64,000 nucleotides of DNA from assembly GCF_009905375.1 (NCBI RefSeq), contig NC_133647.1, positions 3,285,847-3,349,846 of the forward strand, read 5' to 3'. Of this stretch, positions 47,421-59,029 are shown piece by piece. Within the stretch, counting starts at the first letter, position 1; each line of letters begins with the position of its first letter. The position numbers and the translations under genes are program-made. This DNA comes from Apium graveolens (taxonomy: Eukaryota > Streptophyta > Magnoliopsida > Apiales > Apiaceae). The notes below the pieces were generated by a model. That model had not been told where the DNA came from. It saw nothing but the letters and a program-made list of their open reading frames with translations, and made no database searches.

Positions 47421-47531
47421 ATGTTGTTTTCACATGATCGTTTACATTGTGTTATTGAGTTTACATTGTGTTATTGAGTTTTCTTATTCACCGTGTACAT
47501 GAAAGATAGAAATAATTTATCAACTACAACG

Positions 47532-48454
47532 TGGTTGCTACCTCCTAAATTATCTCCACTACTACATAATTGCCTAATTACTAGCTAGTGGACTACGACC
47601 TAGTCTTGCTGATTAAAACAAACTAAATACATCAAACTTATTTCCAATTATTCTATATAACACTAAACAATAAAATATTATTTTAGATTAAATTTCAACA
47701 ATTACACTCTTAATCTAAAATTTGTGATCAACCAATTTGGCTTTCAACTTGGCCGGTTTGGCTTTCAAAATCCATGCCGAAGATCTCTTACAACTTTTTC
47801 CGGTGTGGAACTTCCTTTTTTTGCCCATTTGGCAAGTCCTAGTTTTCCATTGGCCATGGCTTACTTTCCCCTGAATCCGCCTGCACTAAAATTGCTATTT
47901 GGACAACTCCGAAGCTGAACTTCACCTGCAATATATGCGGATAAATTTTCAAAAGATGCATCAGCTCCACCATATCTCCTATTTGCATATCTGGCACTAC
48001 CTAGGGACTGACATGTGTGTACCGCTGCACCACCACTAGAGTCACCTGCCTGTGCACCACTACCAGGGCCACCTAACGCATCTGAATTTCCTTTTGAGGT
48101 AGATCTATATCTCCATTGATGAACACTTCATCTCAGATTCGAACATCCTCTTCTAGGATGGTCATCTTTCTAACTGAAGCTCATCCAACAGTCCAACGCG
48201 CATGATCCTGCTGCAAATGCAGCCATGTGTCTTGACACGAACACCACCTATCAGAGTAAGAGATAGTCTAATTCTTAATTCATTCACACAACCAGGACGT
48301 GTGAGCTCTGATACAAGGTGGTTGCTACTATGCAGGAACAACCTTCAAAATTATCATAATGTCTGATTAAAACAAATTAAATATATCAAATTTATTTTGA
48401 CTTAATCTAATTAACACTAAATAATAATATATTATTTCAGATTGTATTCAAACA
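47532..48454 (-). mobile_element. Candidate TRIM-like miniature LTR element
   Basis: Two short direct repeats, 47532-47706 and 48319-48454, share TGGTTGCTAC, CTGATTAAAACAAA, ACACTAAA.AATAA and ATTATTT.AGATT blocks. In minus orientation they start TGT and end GTAGCAACCA. Two bases beyond the right repeat is TTGTATCAGAGC (48305-48316, minus), one base from the initiator-Met PBS, so the right repeat is the 5' LTR. The interior of about 610 bp is too short for gag-pol. It holds a Gly/Ala-rich minus-strand reading (GGPGSGAQAGDSSGGAAVH) I do not recognise. No target duplication was found and the repeats are diverged. Confidence 0.5.
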
Positions 48455-49560
48455 TCTTTGAGAGAAAAAGGGAGGTAGAGTTAGGTTTGACTAAGAGAGC
48501 TGCTCTGATTTTTTTTGAGAGAGAGAGAGTTGGAAAAAATAGGGAGATATGATATTAAAATGTTTTTCAATTCAAGAAAGAGTAGAACTAGTATACAAAA
48601 TCTATATATCAATATTCATGTTAATAGCTTAACTTAACACATGTTAAAAACTCTATTAGCATGGGCTAAATTACTTGCATTGGGTGTAGATGTCCACACA
48701 TCCACCTATTATCCACTTTTTTTAGGGAGTATTATCCACTATTTCTAGTATTAAGTTACCAAACTCGTGTGAGTATACTTAAATTGTTATAATTTTTATA
48801 AAAATTTATTGAATCTTAAACTTCTAAATTTTTTATTTGATTATCTAAATTTTATAAAATTTTCTATTATGTCTTCTGCCTTAAAAAATTGTCCAAAATT
48901 TGTATTTGATTAATTTTTTTTTATGTAAATATCAATTTGTATATGATAATTAATTTGTGAGGTCTTATAGACATGTATGTATTATTGGGGTAGTTATATT
49001 ATTGTTATCCCATATTCGTAAAGAATTGATATATCAAGTACCTAAATTAAATATAATTTTTTTAAAAATATATCATTTTAAAATTATTATTTATTATACA
49101 ATGCTTACCACTTAATTTTAAAATTTTATTTTATTTACAAGACAACATAAATTTGGGTAAAATTATTTACTTAGGCTTGTACATCTTCTTGATTCCATTA
49201 ATTTTATAAGTAAAATCCTATTTTTCAAGGTAACAACAATAGTTTTCAAAATTTATAATATGAAACCCACATAAATTTATTCAAAAATCAGTTGAGACAA
49301 AATTGGCCCATAATCTTCGATCATATATTGGCCCATAATCTTAAAGCCATGATTCACAAATTGGGCCGTGCAAGCAATATTTAAAATTTAGAAAAAAAAC
49401 CCTAATGTGAGCGCCTCCTTATAAATAAGGTGAATGAAGTTGTATAGGCCTTCTATCAGGCGCCCAACTTTATAAATAAGATAAATGAAGTTGTATAAGT
49501 CTCTATGTATTTTCTATAAAATAGTGTTAAATAGTGTTTTATGTGGTCACGTTAAACACA
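48455..49560. other. AT-rich sequence without a gene
   Basis: A (GA)n run at about 48517-48536 and a duplicated TATAAATAAG.T.AATGAAG stretch (49420-49500). Nothing else seen. Confidence 0.5.
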
Positions 49561-49569
49561 TAACAGAAA

Positions 49570-51130
49570 TGAATGGAGGAGGATTAAGTGAAGAAGATCA
49601 TGAATTGATGTTGGCTAATAAGGTTACGGTAATAATTTATATTTCTTTAATTCTCCATTTTCATTTGTTTGTATATTTGTATTTTTTAGAGGACTAATGT
49701 TAAAACTTTAAACATCTCACAAAATATTACATTTATCTTGTATCTCTATATGTAGGTTGTTCACATAAAATGTCAAGATGGCTTCCATTTGTTTTTACTT
49801 GGCCTCAAAGCTCAAGAAGTATTTCATTTAAAGATTTTATATGTAGGTAAGAAAATATTTTCTATTAAATATTAACTTTTTGGTTCCTCGTTATTCATCA
49901 ATTACTTGAAAGTATCAAAGGTATAAAGAAGTACAACATGTAGATATGAATATTTTGGTGACTAGTTAATTATCAAATACTTCAAAATATAAATGGTATA
50001 AAGAAGTATCATATGTAAATATGAATGCAAACTACTTGTAAACATACTATTTGTCTTTGATTAACATTTTTGTTTATTTATATTACTAAATTTATTTTAT
50101 TTTTATGTTTGTACATGACCTTATTTGAGAAGAATGTGAAGTAATTATATTTTTCTGCTTATTTCATGCTAGTTAGGTAAACAATGAAGAAAATGCTCCA
50201 CATCCCTTCTATTTCTCCACGTCCAAGGTGTAAGCTTCTTCTCGGTACTTTTGTATCATTTATTATCTAGAATTATAGAATGAATATTTTTAATCCATTT
50301 AATTGCATTTAATAAACGTACATCTATTTGGGGTGTATTGTTTTTATTTTCAATTATATATATCAAGCTAAATGTGTATTTCAAACCATTGTAAAGTATT
50401 ATATATATTTCCCCTAATATGAGTTCCCGATTTATACAAGGTCCCACATAACTATTTAACTTCATTTTTTCCATCCTCACCAATAAAACTACATGATTTG
50501 AATCAGCTCCTATCCGAGGATAGGCCTTTCAAAGAATATTTGTGACCGATAATCGAGATGATTGAGAGAACTATTCAAAATTTTACGAGGACCGAGGAGT
50601 ATAACAAAAATATGAGAGCCAATAACCAAAAAGAGATTTGGTTCTAAGATTGAGGTGAAGCAATACTTAGAAACTCGAAGAAAAAATTCAAATTTTGCTG
50701 CTAATACAATGGTGAGATATTGATTTTTTCTGTCCTCTGAGACAGTTCGTTATGTTTTTTACAAAACTTTTCTTTATTGCATATTTTCATTTATAAAATT
50801 ATTTGCCTTTAAAATTTGCAGCTTTCCAAAAAGATGGGCGCTACGCAATGGTGAGACAATAATTTTTAGTCTGTTCAGTCAATTATGTATGCTTTGAAAG
50901 AACTTTTGATTCAAAATAATTATTCTTTTTTATTTATAGAACTTTTGTAACCTTTCAAAAATTTGGCGCTACGAAGAATAAAGATGCATGGAGCTTCGAT
51001 TCAGAAAATTGACCGAAGTTCCTGATCCATCGTGGATGAAGATCAGGACTTATGGAAACAATCAATTGGTGAAACAGAGGTACTCGAAGAAACAATCCTA
51101 GAGTGGAAAAATACTTTTGAGTGAATGTGT
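49570..51130 (+). other. Gene-like stretch with possible exons, unrecognised
   Basis: A short ORF begins MNGGGLSEEDHELMLANK (49570-49623) and runs into a possible GT donor. After TATATGTAG a second coding-like piece (49757-49830) reads VVHIKCQDGFHLFLLGLKAQ. Further right (50640-51130) are repeated CTTTCAAAAA..GGCGCTACG stretches, for example 50823 and 50954. A faint likeness of the second piece to ubiquitin-like (SUMO) proteins is noted but the exon borders do not fit. This could be a decayed host gene or chance. Confidence 0.2.
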
Positions 51131-51648
51131 CAATGGAACCAATACTTAGCTCTCACTGAAAAAGAGACATAATCGACCAAACCTAGATAAAATAATAGTT
51201 AGTTTATTAAAAATATGGTCATATTTGTGTATAATAAATGAATATATGTACTTGGAAATGCTTGTAATCATGTTAGTAAGAAATAAGTAACTGATTAATT
51301 GCTTGTAAATTTTATTTTTCATTATGTTATATTTTTAATTGTTTTACCAATATAAAATTTGATTATTTCAGTCATTTTAAATACAGTAAGTTTTATTATG
51401 ATATTGCAACATCTTAATATATAATACAAGAAACAGACATTTTCAAGACACTTATGTTGTTTTTCATACCAAGCATGTGGGGCTTGTCTCAAGTCATACC
51501 ACTCGTTTAAAAGTTTGTAAACTAATTTTTTTACCCTGATAAAAGAAACTCTCTAGTTGTGCAACATATACATGTTCATGAATTTTGCCATTCCGAAAAG
51601 CCGGTTTCACATCTCAGTGATGCACCTCCCAAGTTTCTATAGTTTGAA

Positions 51649-51691
51649 GGGCTAGTAAAAGACACGCATTTTCAAGGCGTGTCACTAGCCC
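51649..51691. repeat. Compact palindrome
   Basis: GGGCTAGT-aaaa-GACACGC on the left pairs with GCGTGTC-ACTAGCCC on the right around ATTTTCAAG. Fifteen base pairs in two perfect stems. Confidence 0.75.
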
Positions 51692-52070
51692 GAAATAGAC
51701 ACGAAATAGTGGAAGATAATGATGGAACAAAATACACATATGGTGATAATGTCTAACATTAATTTACATTATGGACTAGAAACCGTTCAAGTTATGAATG
51801 GTGCTCATAGGAAATAAAAATGGACGCATAACTGAGTAAATTAGAGAATAAAATTATAGGCCCCATTTGTGACAAGAATCAAGCCCTCTCTTTTGCAAAA
51901 CTCCAGCTTGTACCTTTTTATTGTTTTGGATTGTATATGTTGATGATTTTTGGAAGATCATGTAATGGGAAATGATATTTTTAAATTGTATGTTGTCTTT
52001 TTTTATTATTATAACGTGTTGGTAGCCCTGTAAATGGTTAATAATCATGTGTTGTGACATATCTAAAATT

Positions 52071-54100
52071 AACTACACAAAATATTGCGTATTACATTGC
52101 CAAAAAATCGTAATGTTAAGCCTCAAAAGTATTAAAATATATTCTAATCTAATATATTTTCCAAAAATCGGTATTGCATTTGTTGCCGGTACGATAGAAC
52201 CCTATAGCATCGTATCTGGTGCTTATGGTAATGCATTTTTTGGTATTGCAATAGAAACTTTGTTTAACACTTTTACAAGTTACGGTAACACATATTTGTA
52301 ATGCTTTTAAGGAACAATTATTACATAGGTGCAAAACTTTGAGACCCTTTTGTAACATTTTTGTGATCTTTTGTAACATTACTTGAAACATTTAGTTGCA
52401 ATATTTAAATAATATTATAACAGTTTTTGATTATTTTAGTAACCTATATGTTTAATATTTTATCACTTTCTCCAATACATTTTGATTTTTTTACGACACA
52501 TTAATGCAACAAATATGAGGCTGTTATAATACATTTAAACAAAATTTGCAACACATGTGTGCAATATTTTTCCTTAATTCAAATTACAATTCTATGTTTG
52601 CATTTTCAATATGACATTATAAAAATATACCAAACCACAACAATATTCAAAATTTGATTCTCACACCAATTTTGACAAAATATATTAGGCTAAAACTAAC
52701 TCAGCTATTACCGGTTATATCACCTTACTTATAGAACTTAAGTTTAAAGTTGAAACACATTATTGACTTACACAATTCTACATGAAATTTAATTTCATTC
52801 CAAAACAACCAACGTACCAAAATTCTGCAAATAATTAACAAAGAAAGTACTGATCATCAGTCACGAAGATATTCATTATTATCTTCCTCTCTACTGCCAT
52901 TTTCTTCGACAATGTCATCTTCCTCACTCTTGTCATCTTCCTCATTATCATCTTCTTTGTCGTTGGTGTCCTCTTGATTATCATCCTCACTTTCTTAACC
53001 ATCAACCCATAATTCGTCAATATAAATGTGTATGAAATCAAGATTGATTTCTCCAAATTTTTCCATTAGCCTCCTCATTCTATCACACTTGTTTCTGTCC
53101 ATTTAAGTCATAACATACTTCTTAATTATCTTTATCAACTCATCAATATTAGTGGTCATAGTAGTCCTGGAACTAAGAAGTTTCTCCTCGAGTTCAATTT
53201 TTTTTGTTTTTCTACATTTATCAGATCTGTCCAAAGGCCAATTCGGTCCATGGCTTATTTTTTGACTTGCTCCCAATTACCAACTCTGTCAAGTATTTTT
53301 GTTTAGCAAATAAAGATGATTATACATAAAAACACACATTAATACTGATAGTGTCCCTTTAATAGAAGAACTACACATATTTTTAAAATGATGAAAAAAG
53401 ACTATTACTTTATATTAGTGTTTTGGATAACGTTTGCATGTTTTCTCATAAATATCATGCATTGGAGCAAGTTTTGCAGCTCGGATCTTCTTCGCTACTT
53501 TTTGCAGAGATGACCCAAGTAATGAATTATGTTAAATATATGTTGGAAAGGAATATAAGAGTTGGGATTTGATAAACTCATACAAATTAAAGAAATTTTT
53601 AAAATTGGAACACACTATTTTCTCTCCAATTTGCGCAAAGCTTTTGGGCCCAACATTATGCGTTTGTATAATCTTTTGATGATTTTCTGCATTTGTCTTA
53701 CCTCATTTTGCACCACTCAGTATCTAAAATTATAATTACATCTATATATACTGTAAATTATGTATATCAAATCAGTTAAAATAAATTTCAAAACCAAATC
53801 GTAAAAATGAATAAGTATTGTCCAACTTATCTATATATACCTCTTTGACTAGAATAAGATCAGGCATGTTTTTTATTTTATCATTACCATCATTATTAGT
53901 ACATATTAAATAATGTTCCTTCCTTATCCTCGCATTGTACAGCCTCGACAAAGTACCAATAATCTGTAATGTATATGTTCTTCCTTCCTAAAAAATATCA
54001 TATTTTGTCTACAATAATTTTATGATTGAATATTAGTGAAATTTACACAATAAAAAAAAGTCCAAAGTATTGTACAAAAAGATGTCAAGATCTTTTTTCG
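52071..54100 (-). pseudogene. Decayed En/Spm (CACTA)-type remnant
   Basis: The left end AACTACACAAAATATTGCG (52071) resembles the CACTACACCATATTTG terminus seen at 16602. Just inside, 52080-52570 is rich in TTGTAACATTTT/GTATTGCA-type words like CACTA subterminal repeats. On the minus strand 53620-53665 reads HNVGPKSFAQIGEKI, close to the K(S)FA.I signature of plant Transposase_24 proteins. Downstream in that sense 52858-53070 has MEKFGEINLDF followed by an acidic Asp/Glu tail ending at 52858. Several stops. The right end is not seen. Confidence 0.4.
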
Positions 54101-54436
54101 TGTTTACCTTAGAAAAACTAGGGCTATCAAAAAATTCGAAAAATCCGCATTCATATCCGAAATGAAGCGGATATTATTCGTATCCAAAACAAAGCTGATA
54201 TAGATACTGGTATAGGCATATTTGTATCCGATAATATCTGAATCCGAATAAATATATATTATATTTAAATATTTAAATAATATCAAATCTCTTATATTAA
54301 ATTTATTGTGTGTATGCATATATATAAAATATTATGTTTACACAAATTTTTTATACATATAAAAAATTATTTGAGTTCAACAATTTAAAGATAACAATTA
54401 TATTGTTGATAAATAAAATTATTTTTTTGAAAAATA

Positions 54437-54656
54437 ATACATATATAGGAATGAAAGCAAAACAGAAAGCTAGAAACTCGTACCAACGTGATAAACCAAA
54501 GACCCCTACTTCTACTCTACCACCTTATCCTTATTCCACTAATCCTACAAACTCTCAACTGATATAAAAATTAATCAAATCATATGTTAACAACTATATA
54601 CCTCAGCTATTAACATGTTTATTACACTTATATATGCTTGGATTAAATTTCCAACA
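54437..54656 (-). repeat. Truncated 3' LTR
   Basis: 220 bp matching the inner two thirds of 58700-59029. In element sense it begins TGTTGGAAATTTAATCC directly after a GGATTAAGGGGGTGTA tract. Confidence 0.88.
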
Positions 54657-54680
54657 TACACCCCCTTAATCCAAGCATGA

Positions 54681-55652
54681 TTACGTTAATTTCTTAACTC
54701 CCAGAAGTTCCCTCATCTGCTCAAACTTTGCTGTAGACAATGCCTTTGTCAATACATCTGCCCTTTGTTCCTCAGTCCTTATATGCTTGATAACGATCTC
54801 TCCTTTATCCACACATTCCCTGATAAAATGAAAACGCAAATCTATGTGTTTACTCCTCCCGTGAAAAATAGGATTCTTTGCCAAGTCTATTGCTGAACGG
54901 TTGTCGATGTATAGTACCACAGGTCCAACATTGACATCCATTATCTGATTCAACAGATTTTTAAGCCATATCCCTAGACATGCTGCCGCTGTTGCCGCCA
55001 TAAACTCGGTTTCACAGGAAGAAAGTACAACGCATCGTTGCTTTTGTGATACCCAAGTGATTAGGCTTTCACTTAAATAGAACACCATGCCACCTGTACT
55101 CTTTCTATCATCAATCTTACCCCCCAAGTCGCTATCTGAATAGCCAGATAACAAGTGATTTCCCGAGTTTTCTGAGTACACCAAACCATGATCCAGTGTG
55201 CCAACAATATAACGAAGTATACGTTTAACAGCATTCATGTGTTGCACCATTGGTCTCTCCATAAAATGACTTACAATCGCTACTACATATGCAATGTCAG
55301 GTCGAGTGTGCACTAAGTACCTCAACCCTCCCACCAGGCTCTTGTACAATGTCGAATCAACTGCCTTACCCATAGTATCTTTACTTAACTGAACTTTTGG
55401 TTCCATAGGATACTTCGTTGGATTGCTGTTCGTCATGCCTGCTTTTTCAAGCAGTTTTTTTGCGTACCCTGTTTGATTCAGTTCAATTCCTCCTCGCCTC
55501 TGCTCTACCTCGATACCAAGGTAGTATGAGAGTTTTCCTAAATCACTCATGTCGAACTCGTTCTTCATCTGTGACTTGAATTTCTCAATATATCTCAAGC
55601 TTGAACCCGTGATCAATAAATCATCCACATATACCCCAATCGTCAGGAACAC
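54681..55652 (-). pseudogene. RT C-terminal half and RNase H of the Ivana-like copia
   Basis: 323 codons, the longest intact part. IGVYVDDLLITGSS carries the RT catalytic YVDD. It continues with FDMSDLGKLSYYLGIEV, GYAKKLLEKAGM, a SLVGGLRYLVHTRPDIAY block, then RNase H (SGYSDSDLGGKIDDRKSTGG, SSCETEF, LYIDNRSAIDLAKNP, HGRSKHIDLRFHFIRE, ADVLTKAL). It ends GVKKLT just before the PPT. The start Met is not a real start; the polyprotein comes in from 55839 through a TGA at 55746-55748. Confidence 0.88.
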
Positions 55653-56513
55653 ATTTCCCTCCCGTTTAGTGTAAACCGCGTGCTCGTATGGACATTTCTC
55701 AAATCCCAGCTTCTCAAGACATCTTTTTAACCGTGCATACCAAGATCAAGGAGCTTGTTTGAGCCCATATAATGCCTTTAACAATTTGTACACTTTATGT
55801 TCTTGATTCTTCTTCTCAAACCCTTCAGGTTTTAATACTTACACTTCCTCTTCAATATCGCCATTTAAAAATGCTGATTTAATGTCCATATGATGGACTT
55901 CCCACCCATATTTTACTGCCAAGGCTAGAAGCAATCTCACAGTTTCCATTCTTGTGACGAGTGCAAAGACTTCCTCATAGTCTATGCCTTGCCTTTGAAT
56001 GTACTCTCTCGTCACTAAACGAGCCTTATGTTTTACCACCTCTCCATTCATATCTTTCTTGAGTTTGAAAACCCACTTCAAACCAATTACTTTGTGCCCG
56101 TGAGGAAGATCTGTCAATACCCATGTATTGTTTTTTTCAATTGAATCAATTTCACTTTGCATAGCTTTTCTCCAGGCTGGTTCTTTCTCTGTCTGATTAT
56201 AAGTCGATGGTTCCTCTCCAAACAAGTTTCATGACTGTAACTGTGTGACCGTTTCATCTTGTCCAGCTGCATGACTTTGAGCTACATGACTTTGAGCACC
56301 AGCATCGTTTACTCCTTGCTCACCTTCTTCAGAATAGGTCGTTACTGAAATATAAGCATCTGGAAAGTTCACTACATTCACATTCCCTGAATTTTCTTCC
56401 CATGGCCAGTGTTTATCTTTCTGATATGTCACATCTCTACTGATGTGTACACGTTTAGAAATAGGATCGTACAGCCGACTTGCCTTCGTCCCTGGTTCTT
56501 TGCCTAAGTACAC
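55653..56513 (-). pseudogene. Integrase tail and RT N-terminal half
   Basis: 56229-56513 carries the integrase C-terminal region (YLGKEPGTKASRLYDPISKR, VHISRDVTY). 55839-56225 carries the RT start (AWRKAMQSEIDSIEKNNTW, VIGLKWVFKLKKD, YEEVFALVTRMETVRLLLAL, MDIKSAFLNGDIEEEV). In-frame stops at 56229-56231, 55839-55841 and 55746-55748 separate the pieces. All share one frame with the downstream RT. Confidence 0.85.
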
Positions 56514-56552
56514 AACTACCTTACTTCTATTCTCCAGTTTCTTTAGATTAAC

Positions 56553-57094
56553 CTATGGAATTTTCATGTATGCAAGACAACCAAATAAACGAATATGTTC
56601 AAAGTTTGGTTTCTTACCATTCCATGCCTCGTAAGGTGTCTTATTTGACAATGCCCGAGTCGGTAATCGGTTGAGCAAATAGACAGTGTGCTGGACAGCC
56701 TCTCCCCAGAAATAAGATGGCATTTCCGTTTCCCTTAACATGCTTCGTACCATAGCTGCAACAGTTCTGTTACGTCACTCCACAACCCCATTTTTCTGTG
56801 GGGTATATGGAGCAGTAAAATGTCTAACTATACCAACCCTTTCACAATAATTCAAAAACTCAGTGGAACAAAATTCCCCACCTCTATCCGTTCTAAAGAC
56901 CTTGATTACTTCACTCATTTCTTTCTCAACTTGTGTTCTAAATTTTTTAAAAACTTTAAATGCTTCATTTTTTTCTTTCAACAAAAAATCCACATCTTTC
57001 GTGTATAATCATCAAATAGCAAAAGAAAGTACCGATTTCCAGCAGGCGTGCAGGGAGAGATTGGACCGCAAATGTCACCATGTATAAGCTCTAG
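56553..57094 (-). pseudogene. Integrase core of the Ivana-like copia
   Basis: LELIHGDICGP (first catalytic Asp), FDDYTRKMW, FRTDRGGEF (second Asp), TAPYTPQKNGVVE followed by a stop at 56775-56777 (catalytic Glu kept), then MVRSMLRETEMPSYFWGEAV, VYLLNRLPTRAL and KTPYEAWNGKKP. A run of six T on the coding strand (56983-56988) where seven are needed causes the one frameshift. Another stop is at 56553-56555. Confidence 0.85.
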
Positions 57095-58144
57095 TCATTC
57101 TTTAGATCTCCAACTGGTTTGTGGTGGAAATTCCTTCCTGGGCTGCTTTGCCATCAAACACCCTTCGCATATCTTTCTTGATTGCACAATCTTTGGCATC
57201 CCGTACACCATTTCATCTCTAGACATCTGACTTAAAGCTTGGAAATTCACATGTCCTAGTCTTGTGTGCCACAGTCGTGAGTTCTCCTCTGCTTTTGTTA
57301 CTAGGCACATAGGTCTGCTTTCCTCCAAACAGATTTTGTATAATCTGTTTGCTGATCGTCTTACTCGCATTAACAACCTTTCTTTCTCATCATAGACTGA
57401 CAGATACTCTCCTTCAATTACCACCTTGTTTTTGTCTTCTGTGAGTTGCCCCAGGCTTATTATATTGTTTCGTAAATTCAGAATGAAGTAAACATCCCGC
57501 AGCAGCTTTTCTTCGCCATTTTTGCACATAAACAACATTGTACCCTTTCCTTTTACATTCATGGTTGATCCATCCCCAAACCTTACTAGTCCAGTCATAT
57601 TTTCATCAATAGTTTTGAACTTCCCTTTCTGTCCCGTCATGTGGCTTGACGCACCGTTATCCAGATACCAGACTTGTGACTCCTTTCTATCATCTTCAAC
57701 CTTTAAATCAGGTACCATGCTTTCATCATTTAACAGTACAAACTCCTGGGTTTCACACTCTGTGAGAAGGAGCGCAGGCTCATCTTCTTCCAGTTTCGAG
57801 AGGTTGACTTCCCTTTGTAAGTCCCTCACATCTCTACGCGGTTTGCGACACTCCGAGGAAAAATTTCCATAATTCTGGCAATTGAAACATCTCACCCTAC
57901 TTTTATCTCTTCCCATACGATTGTCTCTTCCCCGAAATTCTGAATTTCCTCGAGCTCCCTCTTTGCTTGTCTTCTTTAACCACTCCTCACGGGTTAATAG
58001 CAGCTGAGCATTTCCTTCTTTCTTTCTCCACTCCTCCTCTGTCAATAGGAGTTGTCCTTGATTCACTTCAGTTTAACCACGAAGCCTTTCTTCATGGGCC
58101 TTTAATGAACCCACAACTTCTTCCACGGACATTACTTCAAAGTT
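57095..58144 (-). pseudogene. Zinc knuckle, protease and pre-integrase of the Ivana-like copia
   Basis: In frame with gag. A QGQLLLTEEEWRKKEG region, basic stretch and knuckle CFNCQNYGNFSSEC (the usual His is Asn), then protease WYLDNGASSHMTGQ with the active-site Asp, RFGDGSTMNVKGKG, LGQLTEDKNKVVIEGE, and the pre-integrase HHCC set (LWHTRLGHVNFQALSQ, ICEGCLMAKQPRKEF). Stops at 58073-58075 and 57095-57097. Confidence 0.88.
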
Positions 58145-58675
58145 TCAAAATTGCTCAATAGCTGAGGCAATTTGAAGAAATTTGGAGGGAACGGCCCTAA
58201 GTAGTTTCTTTACCACATAGGCTTCCTCCATTTTCTCACCCAACGCTCTAATGTTAGTCACCAAACCATTCAGCTTCATGTAAAAATTGTCCAATTGATC
58301 TCCATCTCGCATCTTCAATGATTCAAAATCACCTTTTAATGTCTGCGCCCTTGCTTTCTTGACTTTGTCAGCTCCCAAACTTACTGTTTTGATGGCATTC
58401 CAAGCTTCTTTTGCTGTGTCTTTCTCTGCTATTGATAGTAGAAACTCCTCTGGTATTCCTTGATATATGACTGCCAATGCCCCTTTATCCACCTTTTCTT
58501 CAACAGGAGCTTTTGGATCTTTAGGGTCAATCACTTCCCATACTCCGTGAGCTTTTATGAAGACTTTCATTTTCAATGCCCATGCAGCATAATTTGTTTT
58601 TGTCAGCATAGGGTAGCTTAAGCCAAACGTACCTTTTTTAGGTTTGCTTGTATCACTGTTTGATGAGGTCGACAT
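58145..58675 (-). pseudogene. gag: Gag of the Ivana-like copia, ended by nonsense codon
   Basis: 176 codons from ATG at 58675, 9 bases after the PBS. Copia gag: FGLSYPMLTKTNYAAWALKM, VWEVIDPKDP, IAEKDTAKEAWNAIKT, LKGDFESLKMRDGDQLDNFY, LLRAVPSKFLQIASAIEQF. A TGA at 58145-58147 cuts it; the same frame continues with a VMSVEEVVGSLKAHEERL stretch that belongs to the same protein in the family. Confidence 0.88.
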
Positions 58676-58684
58676 TGTTTGGTT

Positions 58685-58697
58685 GGCTCTGATACCA
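58685..58697 (-). other. Primer-binding site, Ivana-like copia
   Basis: TGGTATCAGAGCC on the minus strand, two bases after the LTR end ..TACATCA; initiator-Met type. Confidence 0.9.
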
Positions 58698-58699
58698 CG

Positions 58700-59029
58700 T
58701 GATGTATATGGCTGTGTGTTTAATAATTAACGCAACAAGATAAATGAGAAAACAGAAGAGTTTACTACTTGATGTACTCTCTCTTATTAATCCAGAAGTG
58801 CAGTTACAATACATATATAGGAATGAAAGCAAAACAGAAAGCTAGAAACCCGTACCAACGTGATAAACCAAAGACCCCTACTTCTACTCTACCACCTTAT
58901 CCTTATTCCACTAATCCTACAAACTCTCAACTGGTATAAAGACTAAATCAAATCACATGTTAACAGCTATATACCTCAGCTATTAACACGTTTATTACAC
59001 TTATATATGCTTGGATTAAATATCCAACA
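58700..59029 (-). repeat. 5' LTR of the Ivana-like copia
   Basis: 330 bp, TGTTGGATATTTAATCC to CATATACATCA in element sense. Confidence 0.9.

Larger units (their letters stand above)
54437..59029 (-). mobile_element. Ivana-like Ty1/copia retrotransposon, 3' LTR truncated
   Basis: Minus-strand element: 5' LTR 58700-59029, PBS 58685-58697, gag-pol 58675-54681, PPT at 54657-54675, 3' LTR 54437-54656. The 3' LTR lacks its outer 110 bp: the match to the 5' LTR stops abruptly at ATACATATATAGG. Copia order (protease, integrase, RT, RNase H) is clear; the gag start (YPMLTKTNYAAWALKMKV) suggests the Ivana/Oryco lineage, tentatively. Eight in-frame stops and one frameshift disable it. The flank after the 5' LTR is CCTAG; its partner is lost with the 3' end. 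Confidence 0.9.

Noticed and set aside
49757..49830. SUMO-like exon
   Set aside because: Only a weak residue likeness, exon borders do not fit plant SUMO genes and the usual C-terminal Gly-Gly region is absent.
57522..57872. Plus-strand 116-codon ORF
   Set aside because: Antisense shadow of copia protease and zinc-knuckle coding.
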